Below, piece by piece: positions 46,601 through 58,055 of a stretch of DNA of 64,000 bases (its first letter is position 1; every line of letters starts with the position of its first letter). The notes under the pieces are model-generated. The model had not been told where the DNA came from and searched no databases. It saw only the letters and a program-made list of their open reading frames with translations. A program made the translations under genes and the position numbers. Origin of the DNA: Tetraselmis striata (lineage: Eukaryota > Chlorophyta > Chlorodendrophyceae > Chlorodendrales > Chlorodendraceae); the NCBI GenBank assembly GCA_006384855.1, contig VCJN01002074.1, positions 1 to 64,000 on the forward strand, given 5' to 3'.

Positions 46601-48345
46601 CTGCAGTCTCTGACACTGTGCCATGCAAAGGCGGCACACACTGACGGAATGGCGGATCGTCCACCTTCATGATGCGATCCCTCCGCAAACTTGCACACGG
46701 CAATGTCTAAGGCGCATTCCTAAGGCGTGCGTACTATGGGATGGCACCGCACTCTAGCAGCTAGTAGTGTAGCCATCACGGGTGCCGGCGCACCTATTAG
46801 AATCCTCATCACAAGACTGGAGTTGAGCCTGCATGCTACCCGTAAGCTATAGTTCATCCACGCATTTGATTGAGTTCCGCTAAACTTTCGCCTATATAAT
46901 TAACCTCAAACAGGCACGGCGGGTTCTTATCCGCTAGGTTGTTCCTATAAAGGCAGCGGCGCCCGTACTTCCTTCTGGCTCGCGGTCACTTGTGGGCTGG
47001 GCACGCAAGCTGACAAAAGCATGACCCCTGCAGGGGTCAGGGGTTATAAGGCGTGCCGGGCCGCTACCGAGGATGCCGGTGATCCCTGCACCGCCCGCCA
47101 GTGCCACAAAGCGCACAGGCAGCAGCTTCTCCATGGAGAACTCCACGCCGAGAGCAAACAGCAGGAAGATGGCGCCAAACTGGGCGAGCGTCTCCACCTG
47201 CACCAGCTCCTCGATGATGCCCAGACCCCCGGGCCCGATCAAGCTGCCAGCCACAATGAAGCCGATGATGACGGGCTGCCCTATGGCACCGGCACCCAGG
47301 CCGCCCACCGCCGCCGCGACAATGACCTGGTGGCGGGCGGGGGGTCAGGCAGAGCGGCGGCAGGCTGCCATACCGACGACGGGGAGCACCTTCCCCCCCC
47401 CCCCCCCCCCCATCAGCCATGCAGGCGGCCCTGCGCTCATATCGGACGTCCGCTCAGTGATAATCCCACCTTGACGATGTCGGAGATGAGCTGCTTGTCC
47501 TCCTGCAGCTCCATCTGCTCCACACCCTCATGCGGCCTCACCAGCACGTACTCGTTGCTCTGCGCATCAATCAGCCGCACCACCTCCCCATCCTCCTCCT
47601 CCGACGCCTCCTCGCCGCCACCTCCACCTCCACCGCCACCACCCACTCCCTGCCCTCTGCCCGCCGCCAACCCGCTGGCCGCGTGGCCCTCCTTTGGCGC
47701 TCCGTGCTTGCGGCTACCCATGCGAGCCACCTGCCCATGCGGACCACGGCCACAATGAAAGCCCCCGCCCCCCCCCCCCCCCCCCCCCCCCGCCCCCGCC
47801 CCCCTCTCTCGTCCTAGGTCGTCACCGTTGCGTAGCACTGGCAGCAAAGCGGTGCGCCCCTGAGGTAGCGGCTGAGGTGGCCAGCGGGTGATGGGAGGCC
47901 TAGCACCGCCCCCTTCTCGGCCCAGCCCAAAAGGCCGCTGCCTTTCCGGACAGGTGGAGAGGCTGGCGGTGTGGGGGGGGGGGGGTGGCGGGGGTGGATG
48001 CAGGGGTCAGGGGAGGCAACGCGCACCGTCTCCAGGTGCGCCTCATGGCGGCTGAGGCTGTCGTTGAAGAGGTGCCCCTCGCGCTCCTCCGCGTCGAACG
48101 TCTCGTACTCGCGCTGGAAGTGCTCGCCGCTCCCGCGCAGCCGCCCGAAGCGCGGGGGCGGCGGCGGCGGCGACTGCGCCTGCTCTGCTGGGGGCTGAGA
48201 GCGCGCCACCCGCTCTGCCACCGTCTCCACTGCGCCGGCCCGCCCGTTTGGTCGGCTCCAGCGTCACCTCCGCCCGCGCTGCACCCACCGACATAGCTGA
48301 CAGCGCCAGCGCCGCGACCACCGCGACCATCGAATTTGGCCGCAT
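43051..48345 (-). CDS. KEA4-6-like potassium/proton antiporter (CPA2 family)
   Basis: Exons on the minus strand: 48,345 to about 48,250, about 48,235-48,027, 47,730-47,470, 47,326-47,068, 46,502-46,330, 45,804-45,735, 45,644-45,436, 44,571-44,457, 44,276-44,184 and 43,385-43,051 (TGA), about 600 residues. A signal-peptide-like start (MRPNSMVAVVAALALSAMSV) leads to an acidic lumenal region with LETV and LISDIV blocks, then the exchanger core: GQPVIIGFIVAGSLIGPGGL, ELVQVETLAQFGAIFLLFAL, SMSSTAIVVRCLME, the Gln-Asp pair in LLLQDCLVGL across an intron, and GAGLGQIGEFSFLLLS. No KTN/RCK domain follows, as in plant KEA4-6, which exchange K+ for H+ in endomembranes. Two introns need GC donors (after 45,436 and 44,184). 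Exons 1 and 2 do not join in frame as read, so a small error or tiny intron remains unresolved. Confidence 0.85.
43614..43652 (+). repeat. (CT)n microsatellite in antiporter intron
   Basis: About 19 CT units follow a 22-base C tract (43,585-43,606) and a short CCCCCC stretch, and are followed by four CTG units. All lie in the last intron of the antiporter gene, where the sense strand reads (GA)n and poly-G. Confidence 0.9.
43798..43957 (+). mobile_element. MITE family M, copy A (antiporter intron)
   Basis: The body reads TTCTAAGAACACTGCAAATC ... CTGCCTGCCAGAGGTCGAAC ... ATAGCGAATGTTCTTAT and ends TCGGCACCCGTAG. It shares these blocks with eight other copies. The left end is slightly degraded (AGGTGTCGATT). 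Confidence 0.75.
44912..45087 (-). mobile_element. MITE family M, copy B (antiporter intron)
   Basis: The copy begins CTACGGGTGCCGATGCACTC, contains CAAATTGGGCTTGCATGCAA and the inverse of the GAACACTGC block, and ends GTCGGCACCTGTCG. Its two ends are inverted repeats of each other. It is inserted in the opposite orientation to copy A. Confidence 0.8.
45999..46171 (+). mobile_element. MITE family M, copy C (antiporter intron)
   Basis: Blocks present are GGAACACTGCGAAGATGAAC, ATATAGCGGAAACATCGCAG, CATGCAAGCCCGGTTTGGCG and the right end GTCAGCACCCGTAG. The left end is reduced to GTCCCGGCGCAG. Confidence 0.75.
46777..46967 (-). mobile_element. MITE family M, copy D (antiporter intron)
   Basis: The left end is CACGGGTGCCGGCGCACCTA and the right end GCAGCGGCGCCCGTA. 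Internal blocks are the inverse of those in copies A and C. It is more diverged than copy B. Confidence 0.7.
47393..47411 (+). repeat. 19-base C tract in antiporter intron
   Basis: The tract lies between the exons at 47,470 and 47,326, so the sense strand carries a 19-base G run. A second such tract, 24 bases, lies at 47,768-47,791 in the preceding intron. Confidence 0.85.
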
Positions 48346-49788
48346 TTTACACGCTCCGCCTGTTCACGGCAGCTGGAGGTGTGGCCAACGGCCGTAGAGA
48401 GTGCTAGCACCTGGCTGTTCGAGAGTCGCTGCAGTCGCCTCTTTCAGCGAGCGCCATCTCGTCTCCCTCAAGCCATGCTTCGCACTACGGCAGTCATGCC
48501 GGCCCTCAACGCGCGACGAACCACCGCCAGACGCGAGGGGCTAACGGACTGTGGCGTCCGGATGCTGCCTGCTACTCGAAACGGGCGAGTTGTCATGTTC
48601 CTCCTCCCCAGGCCAGTCAGTCAGCAGTAGGGCAGGCGAGTGGCTGAGCGCAAGGCCCCTGGCGCGCACATTAAACCTTCTAGTCGGAATAGCGCTGGGG
48701 CGGGACCGGAAATAAATGCGGACGGACCGATTGACGGACCGCCGTCAGTATTAGCGACGACTACATCTAAAGGGACGACTAAAAGTTTTTCATCGCGTGT
48801 AGCATGTGGTCGCTGTATATATGGCGAGCAAGGGCGGAATTTAAAACAATTTGCGTGCTACATATAGATTGCTACACATGTAGCGACGACACGTATCACC
48901 ATGATCGCTACCCCGTCTAAAGCTGGAAAAATTCCGACCCCTGAGATAAATGATTTCAGACCCCGCGAGTAACCTCCATATTGAACTTTTTGGAGAGCGT
49001 CCAGAGAATGCACGCAAAGTACTGGGGAAGGAAAAAGCCTACATTTAAGCAGAACCCTCTTAGTAGCCTCCATATCGTCGCTACTTAATAAGGATCATGC
49101 CATGTAATTCTACCTCGAGTGGGGTCGACCCGCATCAGCGGAGTGCTGGAGTTGACTTCGCTCGTTTGTACCGCAGTTTCTCTGGCACATTTCTATAAAT
49201 GTTGAATCATAACACACTGGTGCCGTGCTTTGGTATGATGTAGCGACCAAGCTGCGTGCTTTGCACGCTTGCTACATTTTTAACGTCTACGTTACGAAGG
49301 CGAGCGCGCGCAGCGGTCGTCAGGCGGAAAGGAACCCCTACTACGGATTACTGGTAGTTAACATTTCGAGTACCTCAGCGCAGGACCGAGTACGCTCCGT
49401 ACGCCTTCAACTGTTGGGGGCCACCCCCGAGCACCGGCAATCTCTGCCTTGAGTAGCACGCCACCTATAGGCTCGCGCACCCTGTTCGCGCTAGGAGACA
49501 CTAAGGCCAAGGAGCATAAGGTTTGTTTCTTTGCCAACATTTACGCTGACATCTGTCTAAACGTGCCGAAATGTTGATGAGGCCGGTAGCTACTTACCAG
49601 GAGGAATTCCTCCTGCTGTAACTGCGTCGTTGCCGCAGACCGTTTAAGCGCTCACCTGCCGCGCCAACCTGAGTGTCCCACTCCCTCATAAGAAACATTG
49701 GCCGGTTTTCAGGAGGCGCAGGAGCTGGCCCAGCGGTGCGCCCGCTTCTCAAGCTGGCAGCTGCGCCTGCAGTCGCGCAACGTCCGGC
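48346..49788. promoter_or_regulatory. Divergent intergenic region between antiporter and REEL-protein genes
   Basis: This 1.4-kb region must contain both upstream regions of the flanking divergent genes. Within 48,740-49,270 the word TAGCGACGA/TCGTCGCTA and GCTACAxxTAG variants recur at least six times, suggesting another short interspersed repeat. No core promoter element can be named, and no gene is seen. Confidence 0.4.
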
Positions 49789-52700
49789 ATGTGCGCGCGG
49801 CGTCCTGGGCCGAATCGAGCCGAACCCGCCCGGAAACTGCTCTCCGCGCCACCGCGGCTACCGCCACTGCTGCTGCTGCTGCTGCTGCTGGCCGGTGATC
49901 CGGGCGTGGCGGCCGCGAAAGGCAGCGTGCAGCCGACCTGGGGGAGCATGCCCAAGCCGCGAGTGCCGCCAGCAGGCCTGGGCTTCGACATGTACTGCAA
50001 AGGTAGGGCTGTTCTGCTTGCTGTGCTCCCTGGAGTTTAGAGAGAAAGGGCCGTGGCGAGAAGAAAGCGTGCGGGAGGGAGGTGGACGGGGGGGGGGGGG
50101 GGGGGCTCGAAGAGCGCTCGGGGGTGAAGCTTGCACACGCGAGGGTGACTGTGTTGGGCAGGGCGATGGTGCACTGAGAGAGTACTGGTGCCAATAAGAA
50201 TCCACGACATGTAAGCCTCAAATTGGGCTTGCATGCATGGTATGAGAAGCTCATGCAGGACGATACTTCCATGGATTTTTCTCCCCAGAGAAGACTTTAC
50301 ATATCCGGTACATACAGCACCCACACGGCCGGCCCCATGACAAGCTGCAGCCCACCCCCTGCCGCGCGCCCCTCCATGCCCACATCAGGTCCCGCCCAGA
50401 TACGCACCTGGTATCTCTGTCACATGACGCGCATAGGGGCATACATGCGAGGATTTCTCGGCCTGACACATATAAAGCATATAGCAACCCAACTGGACGC
50501 GGCTGCGCTCTGCCCCCCCTGCTTGCCGCCCACACCTCGCAGCCCTGTTCATGCCCCTCACTCCCGGCTCCCGCCTGTGCCGCCTGCCCTGTCCGCCTGC
50601 CCGTCCGTGGACCCGGCGTGCCAGTCTGCAGGCACGTGTTTGAGGTGGCGGCGGAGCGGGTGTGGAACTTCCGGGGCAGCGTGCCTGGCGTGCGGGCGGA
50701 CCTGCAGCGCTTCTGCGGCGATGAGCCCACGTTTGCCAACCCGGCCAGCACCGGCCACCAAGTGGTGCGCACCCGCTCGCCATACCGGCACCAATGCGGC
50801 CGTGCGTAGGTCCTGAGAGGGGGCATAAAGCAGCATGAGCAAGCTTAAGGTGCAACATGACCGTGGGTAGCTATGTTCGAACACACTAAGTGTGCGCGTG
50901 CTTGCTGGGTACTTGCGGGCTCAGTGCACCGCTCGCCTTTGTCTGCCTTCCGCCTGCTGAGACACAGCCGCGCGCATTTCGTGCCGGGAGGCGGTCAAGG
51001 CAGCGGGTAGCCTCGCTGTGGGGGGATGGCGTACACTGATGCGTACTTCGAATACCGATCAGGCTGGCGTTGGCATGGTCATGTCACGACCCTTCGGGGT
51101 GTGACAGCATTGTGGTCCCGTCAGCAAAGGGTATCAGAGTATGGTATCATTATGGCACAGTGGTATGTATGCCTTGGTGATGCTATCTATGCCAGCAGTA
51201 TAATCATGTGCTTACCGTAGCTGCGGGTGCCGGCGCGGTAATAAGAACACTGCAAATAAGAACTCGGCCTACCTGCTAGGGTTCAGTGCAGACGGATTTA
51301 TAGCGGAACTACAGCAAATGTTCTTATAGGTTGCATTCAAGCCTGGTTTGGGGCTGATGATGATAGCTCTTATAGGTGCGCTGGCAGCCATGTGCTTTGG
51401 GTTGGCTATGTATTAGCGTTTTTGACTTCCTGTCAAAGGAATGAAAGGCGACACTCATTTGACAATCGGTCAGAATACAACACAAGTATTGCACGGAATG
51501 TCCGACTCGATGGTGCACGACATTTCGTCATTATTGCGGCACACACGAACGCGCCACAGTGTGGTGCTGATGGCATACCAGTGGAGAGTCATTTTAAAAC
51601 ACGAGGCGTCAAAGCGCGGCCACGCACAGCCCTGGTGTGTACCCCTGGCACGGGGTTGCCGGCATGCGATATGCCTGGTGTTGACGTGGAGGCTGGGGCG
51701 TCCTTCCCATCCCTCGCAGTGCCCGTACCTCATCCCCCCGGACCCCACGCCCATCGCCAAGATCTTCGCCAAGTGAGCCCCCCCCCCCCTCCCCCCCCTT
51801 GTCTTTTCCACACACACACACGCACACACACGCATGCCAGGGTGCCGTGCATGTAGTGGCAAGTGGAGGGGGGGGGGGGTGGGGGGGGGGGGGGCTCATG
51901 CCGCGTGCACCGACCTCCCGACTGCGTGTAGGTTCACCGGCGAGGAGAGCATGCGGGAGGCGGCGATCCGGATCTGCTACGAGGCACACGAAGGTAGGGG
52001 CGCCAAAGGTTCAACATGTGCCAAAATCATCGCACTCTTTCACCACGAGTGTAACGAGATCAGAGGCGGGCCCGTGCCATTCCATCGGATGCCCGCATCC
52101 CCGAAAATAATGAATCATTTCCACTCATCGCGTCTATTCTTTTCAGATGTATTCGTGGTATACACCAGCGTTTTATACCATGTTAAATACATTGTTGACG
52201 GTGTCATGCCTTGTCCCTCTTTGTGGACCGGGGAGGGCTTCGAAAAAAAAGAAATCAGGCACAAACCCAATGTGCGCTTACAGATATTAAAGACTACCCA
52301 TCAACCTGGACAAAGTTACATACCTTTTCACGCAGATGTCTGTTACCGTAACGATTCATTGGATTCGCGCGCCGGAAAAGCGATGATTTTTTTTTGCAGC
52401 AACGAGTCGGAAGATCCATGTGATATTTGTGGCGTAGTCTGATACATTTCCAGATTGAAATAGTTTTTCTCTCTTCACGGGGCTGGGGGAGGGGGGGGGG
52501 GGGGGGGGGGTTAAAACCAAGATTGAACTGCGAACCCAAAGCGTGGTGTTGGTATGTGAAGCTTCATTTCCCCAGGAGGTGTGCAGAAAATCATCTTGTC
52601 CATCAACTTGTCCATGGGAACAGCCACACACAGACACAGGCACACACACCCAGCCACACACGCGCCTGTATGTATGTATGTATGTATGTATGTGTGTGTG

Positions 52701-53455
52701 TATGTATGTGTGTGTATGTGCTTAGTTCAAAGGCGGCCGGGGGGAGGGGGGGGGGGGGGCTCAAAACCAAGATTGTGCCGGGAACCCCAAGCGTGGTACG
52801 CGGAGCTCCCTTTCACGTTGTCTGGTTGCGTGACTGACGGCGGCTGGGTGGGGTGGCATCCTGGGCAGCCTGCACATCAGACGGCAGGCCTCCGTCCATC
52901 CTCGGGGACCTGAGAAAGGTAATCCCCCCTCCCCCCCGCCCCTGCTTTCCCCTGGGTCGGACCTGGATTCCGATGCGGTATGAAGAACACTGCGAATGCG
53001 ACCCGGCTATTCAGAGGTATACACTGGAGACTATAGCAGACATTGGCATAGCTTTCATGCAAGCCCATTCTGAGGTTTATAGTGCATGTTCCCAAGGTCC
53101 GTTGGCACCCGGTGTTATGTGTCTTACACTTGTGGTCATGATGCCATAATGGCGCGCTCTCCATGTCATAGGTGGTTCTGATTGCACGTGGCCACCTCGA
53201 ATCGCAGTTGTGCACACACCGCAGGTGTCCACCCCACCCCACACAGAGTGCGCGCTGACCTCGCGGGTGCCTGCAACTTCGTAGTTCAAGCCTGCCGAGG
53301 AGAACACTGCGGCTGAGTTGGAGAAGGCACAGCAGCGGCGCAAGGCGGAGGCGGCGGAGACGGAGGCAGAGCGGAAGGGGCCGCCGAAAGTGACAGCGGA
53401 CCACGTGAGGAAGCCCAAGCGCGTCGGGGGCGGCCGGAGGAGGGAGGAGCTCTGA
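49789..53455 (+). CDS. ER-lumenal six-cysteine protein with C-terminal REEL (canopy/MZB1-like)
   Basis: Six exons join in phase: 49,789-50,002, 50,625-50,764, 51,720-51,772, 51,932-51,993, 52,869-52,918 and 53,285-53,455 (TGA), giving 229 residues. Residues 20-43 are a strong signal peptide (PPLLLLLLLLAGDPGVAAA). Cysteines fall at 70, 73, 102, 119, 151 and 158 (YCKVCRHVFEVA, FCGD, VCPY, ICYEA, ACTS), a count and spacing expected of saposin-like folds with three disulfides. A charged Glu/Lys/Arg helix near residues 183-205 precedes the final RRREEL. REEL is a KDEL-type ER retrieval signal and also ends the animal MZB1/canopy relatives, ER folding helpers. Assignment to that family is inferred from layout rather than strong identity. 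The start is the ATG that gives the signal peptide. Three family-M MITEs lie in its introns. Confidence 0.65.
50183..50255 (-). mobile_element. MITE family M, copy E (truncated, REEL-gene intron)
   Basis: The copy starts TACTGGTGCCAATAAGAATC and includes CCTCAAATTGGGCTTGCATG, then diverges. Only one end is preserved. Confidence 0.6.
51221..51390 (+). mobile_element. MITE family M, copy F (REEL-gene intron)
   Basis: The copy starts CTGCGGGTGCCGGCGC and contains AATAAGAACACTGCAAATAA, ATAGCGGAACTACAGCAAAT and TCTTATAGGTGCGCTGGCA. It is close in sequence to copy I. Confidence 0.75.
52668..52720 (+). repeat. (TATG)n/(TG)n microsatellite
   Basis: Tetranucleotide TATG/TGTG units run for about 50 bases in the fourth intron of the REEL-protein gene. 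They sit between two copies of a short module (about 52,480-52,545 and 52,738-52,800) that begins with a G tract and continues AAAACCAAGATTG...GAACCC.AAGCGTGGT. Confidence 0.85.
52970..53112 (+). mobile_element. MITE family M, copy G (REEL-gene intron)
   Basis: The copy contains GAAGAACACTGCGAATGCGA and TTCATGCAAGCCCATTCTGAGG, ending GTTGGCACCCGG. It is diverged and slightly shorter than the others. Confidence 0.65.
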
Positions 53456-54636
53456 GGGCGCCGCGCCGCGGAAGGAGCGGCGGCGGCTGTGCGGCGGCAA
53501 TAAGGGGTTAGGGTTGAAGTAAATGGGTACTGCATAAGAGGGCTCATTATATTCTGAGGTATTACGGTTGAACAGCGCAACACCTTCGAAATCGTGTACC
53601 CGTGCGCCGGTGGAGCACAACTCGGTGACTGAGAACCCGCTCTGTTGAGATCTCTGCGTTCCCGGCGAACTCTCTCAACTGAGGTGGACCTTCTGCTCCG
53701 CGCGGCCTTAACGTCGGGAATTGTATTTGCACGCGACTCTTCCTCGCCACGTGACTGTCGTAGGCCTGTGTCAGGCCAGTCACCCGGTATGGCCCGGCAT
53801 CGGCCAAAAATGACATCAGCAAGATAGGGAAGGCGGAGCTTATTCCTGCCCACTTGACCGCCAACGCTGGCTTGTGGGACATCATTGGAGCTACCGCCTA
53901 ATTGCATGCTCTTCACAAAACACAATTCTGCAACAAGCTCCAACGTCTCTCCGCAGGCTACACACTCCTGGCAACGTATCCCACCCATAACATTCACTCA
54001 GCCCAAATACAAACCCCGCCCGGATATGACACCTCGGCCATAACACCCGCGCAACGCGCCGGCAGCGGCGACACCCCTGAGCACCGTCTTCCCTATTGTG
54101 GTGTGTGTGTGTGTGCGTGTGTCTGTATGTTGGGTGGGGGATGGGGGGGCTCCTTAATTTCAGGATGGGAAGGGGAGGGGGGGCATCGAGAAGGTATCGG
54201 CCGACAGTGAGCAGCTAGTACGTCACAAAGTGCAGCCAATTGCATGCCCTCCCAGCAAATCGATTTCAGCAGGGGCGGCAGCGGCAGCAAGTCAACATGT
54301 TGTAGATAAAATTCAAATTTCAGGTTTTTAGCATGGCTGTGGGATTTTTCCCGTGCGCCCTGAGAGTGGGGTGTGGCGTAGGGCGAAGATCACTGCTTGC
54401 AGGCGTGATATGTTGTGGTTGGGCAGTGTGCGCATGGCTGTTGCCGGTGGCTTTGTCCTTGCATTTAAGTCAGAGTGAGTGCGGTCACGGAACATACTTC
54501 AATGGGATACTAAGATAGCGAGGAATTACGGAAGACGCGTGACGTGGCTTATCATCATAAACAGCAGGTATGGGCACGTTGCCCTGCATTTTTTTGCATA
54601 CGCTGATGCATTATTGGAGCTGACGTCTCCCCACCC
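53456..54636. other. Convergent intergenic region
   Basis: The region lies between the 3' ends of the REEL-protein gene (+) and the ALKBH1-like gene (-). It contains a short (GT)n at 54,102-54,125 and G-rich sequence. No exon-like frame is seen; the interval presumably holds both 3' untranslated regions. Confidence 0.4.
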
Positions 54637-57600
54637 TCATGTGATGGTTCGCACGCTTAGGTTGATTCGCCGGTGCGCCATGTACCGCGCGAGCGCCGCC
54701 TCCTCATCATCCCCGCAGCCTTGAAGAGCCTTGCTGGGAGGGCCGGTGGCAAACACACGGGGCACACCTGCACAGAGGGAGGCACGGGGGATAGTTGAGC
54801 CTAAACTGGCAGGCATCAGCGCTGGGCTGCTCGGCGGGCAGCAGCATGAGCATATCATCATGAAGGGCGGGGACGGCTGAGTGTGCTTGATATGGAGGCT
54901 TTAGGCAGTGCTTGTTCATTTCAGTGTCAGCTACACCGCGCCATTAAATCTTGGGGCATCTCATTATAGGATATTGATTGTTCCGGTGAAGTTTACACTT
55001 CACCACACAAAAGCGTGCAGTGCTGTGTTCATCGGCGCCGCCTTCCAGGCGTTTCAAGGGTAGATACAGCGCTCCACAAAACCCACTGCACTGGTGACAT
55101 TGTGAAGACATGGCTAAGTATGCTTAGTTATGAATGCTCATAGTAACTCTCTCACTATCAGGGCGCATATATAAATACTATGCGCCTATTTGTCATACTA
55201 AGTTGTGTGATGATAAAAGCCGCGGTGAAGCTTGGTCCTGACATCATGACTCTGAGACCACCGGCAACGCTCTCGCAGGGAAACAGGCGCACAAATCACA
55301 ATGGGGACACACGCGTCATGGGGCTCCCGCATCCCCAAAGGTGACTCACCGTGGTAGCAGGTCCGCGCCTGGCCGGCCAGGACGACAACATCCCCGCCGC
55401 GCAGCAGGATGGCCGCCGGCGGTGCGTCCAGGGTCTCGCGCCCCATCAGCAGGATGGCCGGGCAACCCAGGCTGCAGCCGCCCGCGACATGGCAAGGGAC
55501 AGCGCGGCCAGCCCCAGCGCACATGCCAACAAGTATGTCGCACAACTGTTTCAAACCAAGCAGTGCAATGGGGGGAATGGCCAGCCTCGTTCTGCCGCTT
55601 CTGTGTCTCGTCTATGGGAATACGAGTGCTGTATGAAGTGCCTGGCGTGTCAGGTGATTGTGTTTTGGATGCATCAGTCAATGTTGAGGATCCCCACGCT
55701 TTGAGATTGCCGCATACTGTTTGTGATACCCTCACAGAAAGTAGTACTAGTATATTCATCTGAAATCGGTCAGGATACACGACGACTATCGAACAAAATA
55801 ATGTCCAACGACTCGATGATGCAAAGCATTTCCTTATTTTAGGCCCGCGAGTACAATTAAATCGCACGGTACCTGGAAGAGCTGTCGGTGTCAGGAATTG
55901 CTTTTTCGATGTTTCGGTCACTGACCTCCTTGAGGATGATGCTGGTGATGATGACCCCACATTTCTAAGACTAGGTGCTCAGTCCGGCAATCAAATGGGC
56001 GAAATGGGGAAAGGGGCGAATCGACCGGGCGAAAGGGCTGGATCACCTGATGCTCACGATGGGCAGGCTTTGGTCGGCCTCCACGTCGTCCACGTGCCCA
56101 TTGAGCGTGTCGCCCTCGCCGTAGTAGTTGACGAGGGCCGCCTCCGGCCGGAAGGTCGCTTGCCAGCCGGGCCGCCCGAGCGCGTGCTCCACGGCCAGCG
56201 TTGTCGCCGCCGCAGCACAGGACAGCTCTCGAAGCTGAGTTGGCACCGGCTGGTGGGGCCCCTCCATGTCGTACACCCTCTGGCCAGCAGTACCGATGCG
56301 GCAGTCAATCACCGCGCCGCACTGGGATGCTCCGGCGGCTAGATCGGCACCTCCGTGAGCTGCGCTGACTGGAAAATGGCCATCACCAAGGTCGGGCATG
56401 ACACGTCGGGACAGAGACCAAACTACGGCGAAATGGGTTTCATTGCTTTACGGCCACCACCGCTGGAGGCGCGATTTTCGATACGGCGCAAATCTCGCTT
56501 TACACCACGCAACTGGCAGGATCCACATTCAGATTCTCGGACTCAGATGCTGGAAAATAATCTTTGTGAATAAGTGAATAGCTGTGACAGTGTAATTTTC
56601 TTTTGTCTGTAGTTGAGCCCCGAGGGGGAGGGGGGGGGGGGGGGGGGTCGGTTCTTACGACTGTCGTTTGTGTGAGGCGGCGCCAGTGTGATCACATATA
56701 AAACAGAAGATTGGTGCAACAGCTTTGATGGGATAGGCTGGAGATGTGAGCCACCCCCTACCAAGCGTTGCCTGCTGCATGATAAACGCATGAATGGGAG
56801 GCACGCAGAGGCTGGGGGGGGGGGGGGGGGGGGGTATGCCACACATCGGATGTGTACCCGAATCACGTATCATGTAATTGATTTCGCAGGTCCAAACACT
56901 AATGTATGATTGTGCAGCATTGACGCGGGATATCGTTGCGCTGGTCTGTTTTCGTGTTGTATTTTGGACAAATTCCCAGACAATGCAGCCCTTCCCTCTT
57001 GACGGGGAACGGGGAGGAAGGGGGGGCGCATTGACAATGATTTGCAGCGAACCCAGCGCGTGGCTTCCGGTACTCCGGCAGTTGTAAGCATGTGGCGGGT
57101 GCGGTGCGATGAGACACTTCAGGATGGCTCAATGACGCAGCGCCATGCGGCGATGCATATGGCTGCGCGCGATGCATGGCGGCCGAGCCCTCACCTCCGA
57201 CCACTGGAACTGCGGCCCGATCGTCACCCAGCGCAGCTTGTCCAGGCAGCTCGCAGCGCTCCTGCCACGGCCGGCAGGCGCCCAAGTGCGGTCGAAGCAA
57301 TCCTGGCAGAGGCGCTCCAGCGGCGCCGGCGCTGCAGGGCGGCCGCCCCCACACACCGCGCAACGTGCCGCGCCGCCGCCTGCCGGGCCGTCCTGCGCAA
57401 CTGGTGCTCCTGCTACGGCTGCACCCTGCGGGGCGGCGCAGGGCTGCTGGTGGAGGTGCGGGGACTGCTGCAGGTGGAGGCCTCTGCGGGCGGCCCGCCA
57501 CAGCGCCGGCAGCGGCCCCAGGTGGGCGCTGTGGTTGGAGCGCGAGGGCGGGTTCGGGAAGTCCTCCAGGCACTGCCGCTCCAGCGCGCGCTGCTGCGCC

Positions 57601-58055
57601 GCCGTCAGCCTCGCGGGCATGACGTACAGCCCGGGGAAGGCAGCAAAGGACACCACGCGCGCCGCCCCGTCACCCCCCGGCTGCCCGTCAGCGCCCATAC
57701 AATGCACGGCGGCCCCGTACTGCTCCGCCACGCCGGCCACGGACGCAGGAGTTGGCAGCTCGGTGAGGTTGGCGGTGGGGGGAGCGGGCGGGTGCTTGGG
57801 CGCGAGGCCGCCGTCACTCCCCAGCAGCGCCGGGTCCAACACGCCAGCCAGGCTCGTCTCCGCCGCCACCAGGCCCGCGCCGTACCGCCGCCCGTTGCGC
57901 CGCCGGTACAGCTGCTCCCGCCGCAGTTGGAAGCGCTTCTCCGCCGCGCGGAACGCGGTGCACGCGCCCGGGCCGGCCGCCGCCTCCCCTCCTGTGCAGG
58001 CCCAGCCGGCGGGTCGGAAGGCTGTGTGGCAAAGACAGGCACATCGACGAACCAT
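54637..58055 (-). CDS. ALKBH1-like Fe(II)/2-oxoglutarate dioxygenase
   Basis: Four exons join in phase on the minus strand: 58,055-57,195, 56,279-56,047, 55,471-55,350 and 54,767-54,637 (TGA), about 448 residues. Family landmarks in order are TAFRAAEKRF, FAAFPGLYVMPARLT, NPPSRSNHSAHLGPLP and KLRWVTIGPQFQWSE. The catalytic part follows: ALVNYYGEGDTLNGHVDD (His-x-Asp iron ligands), CPAILLMGRETLDAPP, LLRGGDVVVLAGQARTCYHG (third His), and YMAHRRINLSVRTIT (2-oxoglutarate Arg). ALKBH1 proteins oxidatively demethylate nucleic acid, including tRNA and DNA adenine. An unusual insert near residues 220-260, before KLRWVT, contains CAVC and CQDC separated by about 15 residues, possibly zinc-binding. The ATG at 58,055 is provisional because an AG within the first exon could mark a splice from an upstream exon. 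Confidence 0.85.
56814..56834 (+). repeat. 21-base G tract in ALKBH1-like intron
   Basis: The tract lies in the first intron; the sense strand reads poly-C. A second tract of 17 G lies at 56,631-56,647 in the same intron. Confidence 0.85.

Noticed and set aside
47060..47760. Long plus-strand ORFs (up to 245 codons) opposite the antiporter exons
   Set aside because: They are antisense shadows of GC-rich minus-strand exons; only the minus strand matches a known family with consistent splice phases.
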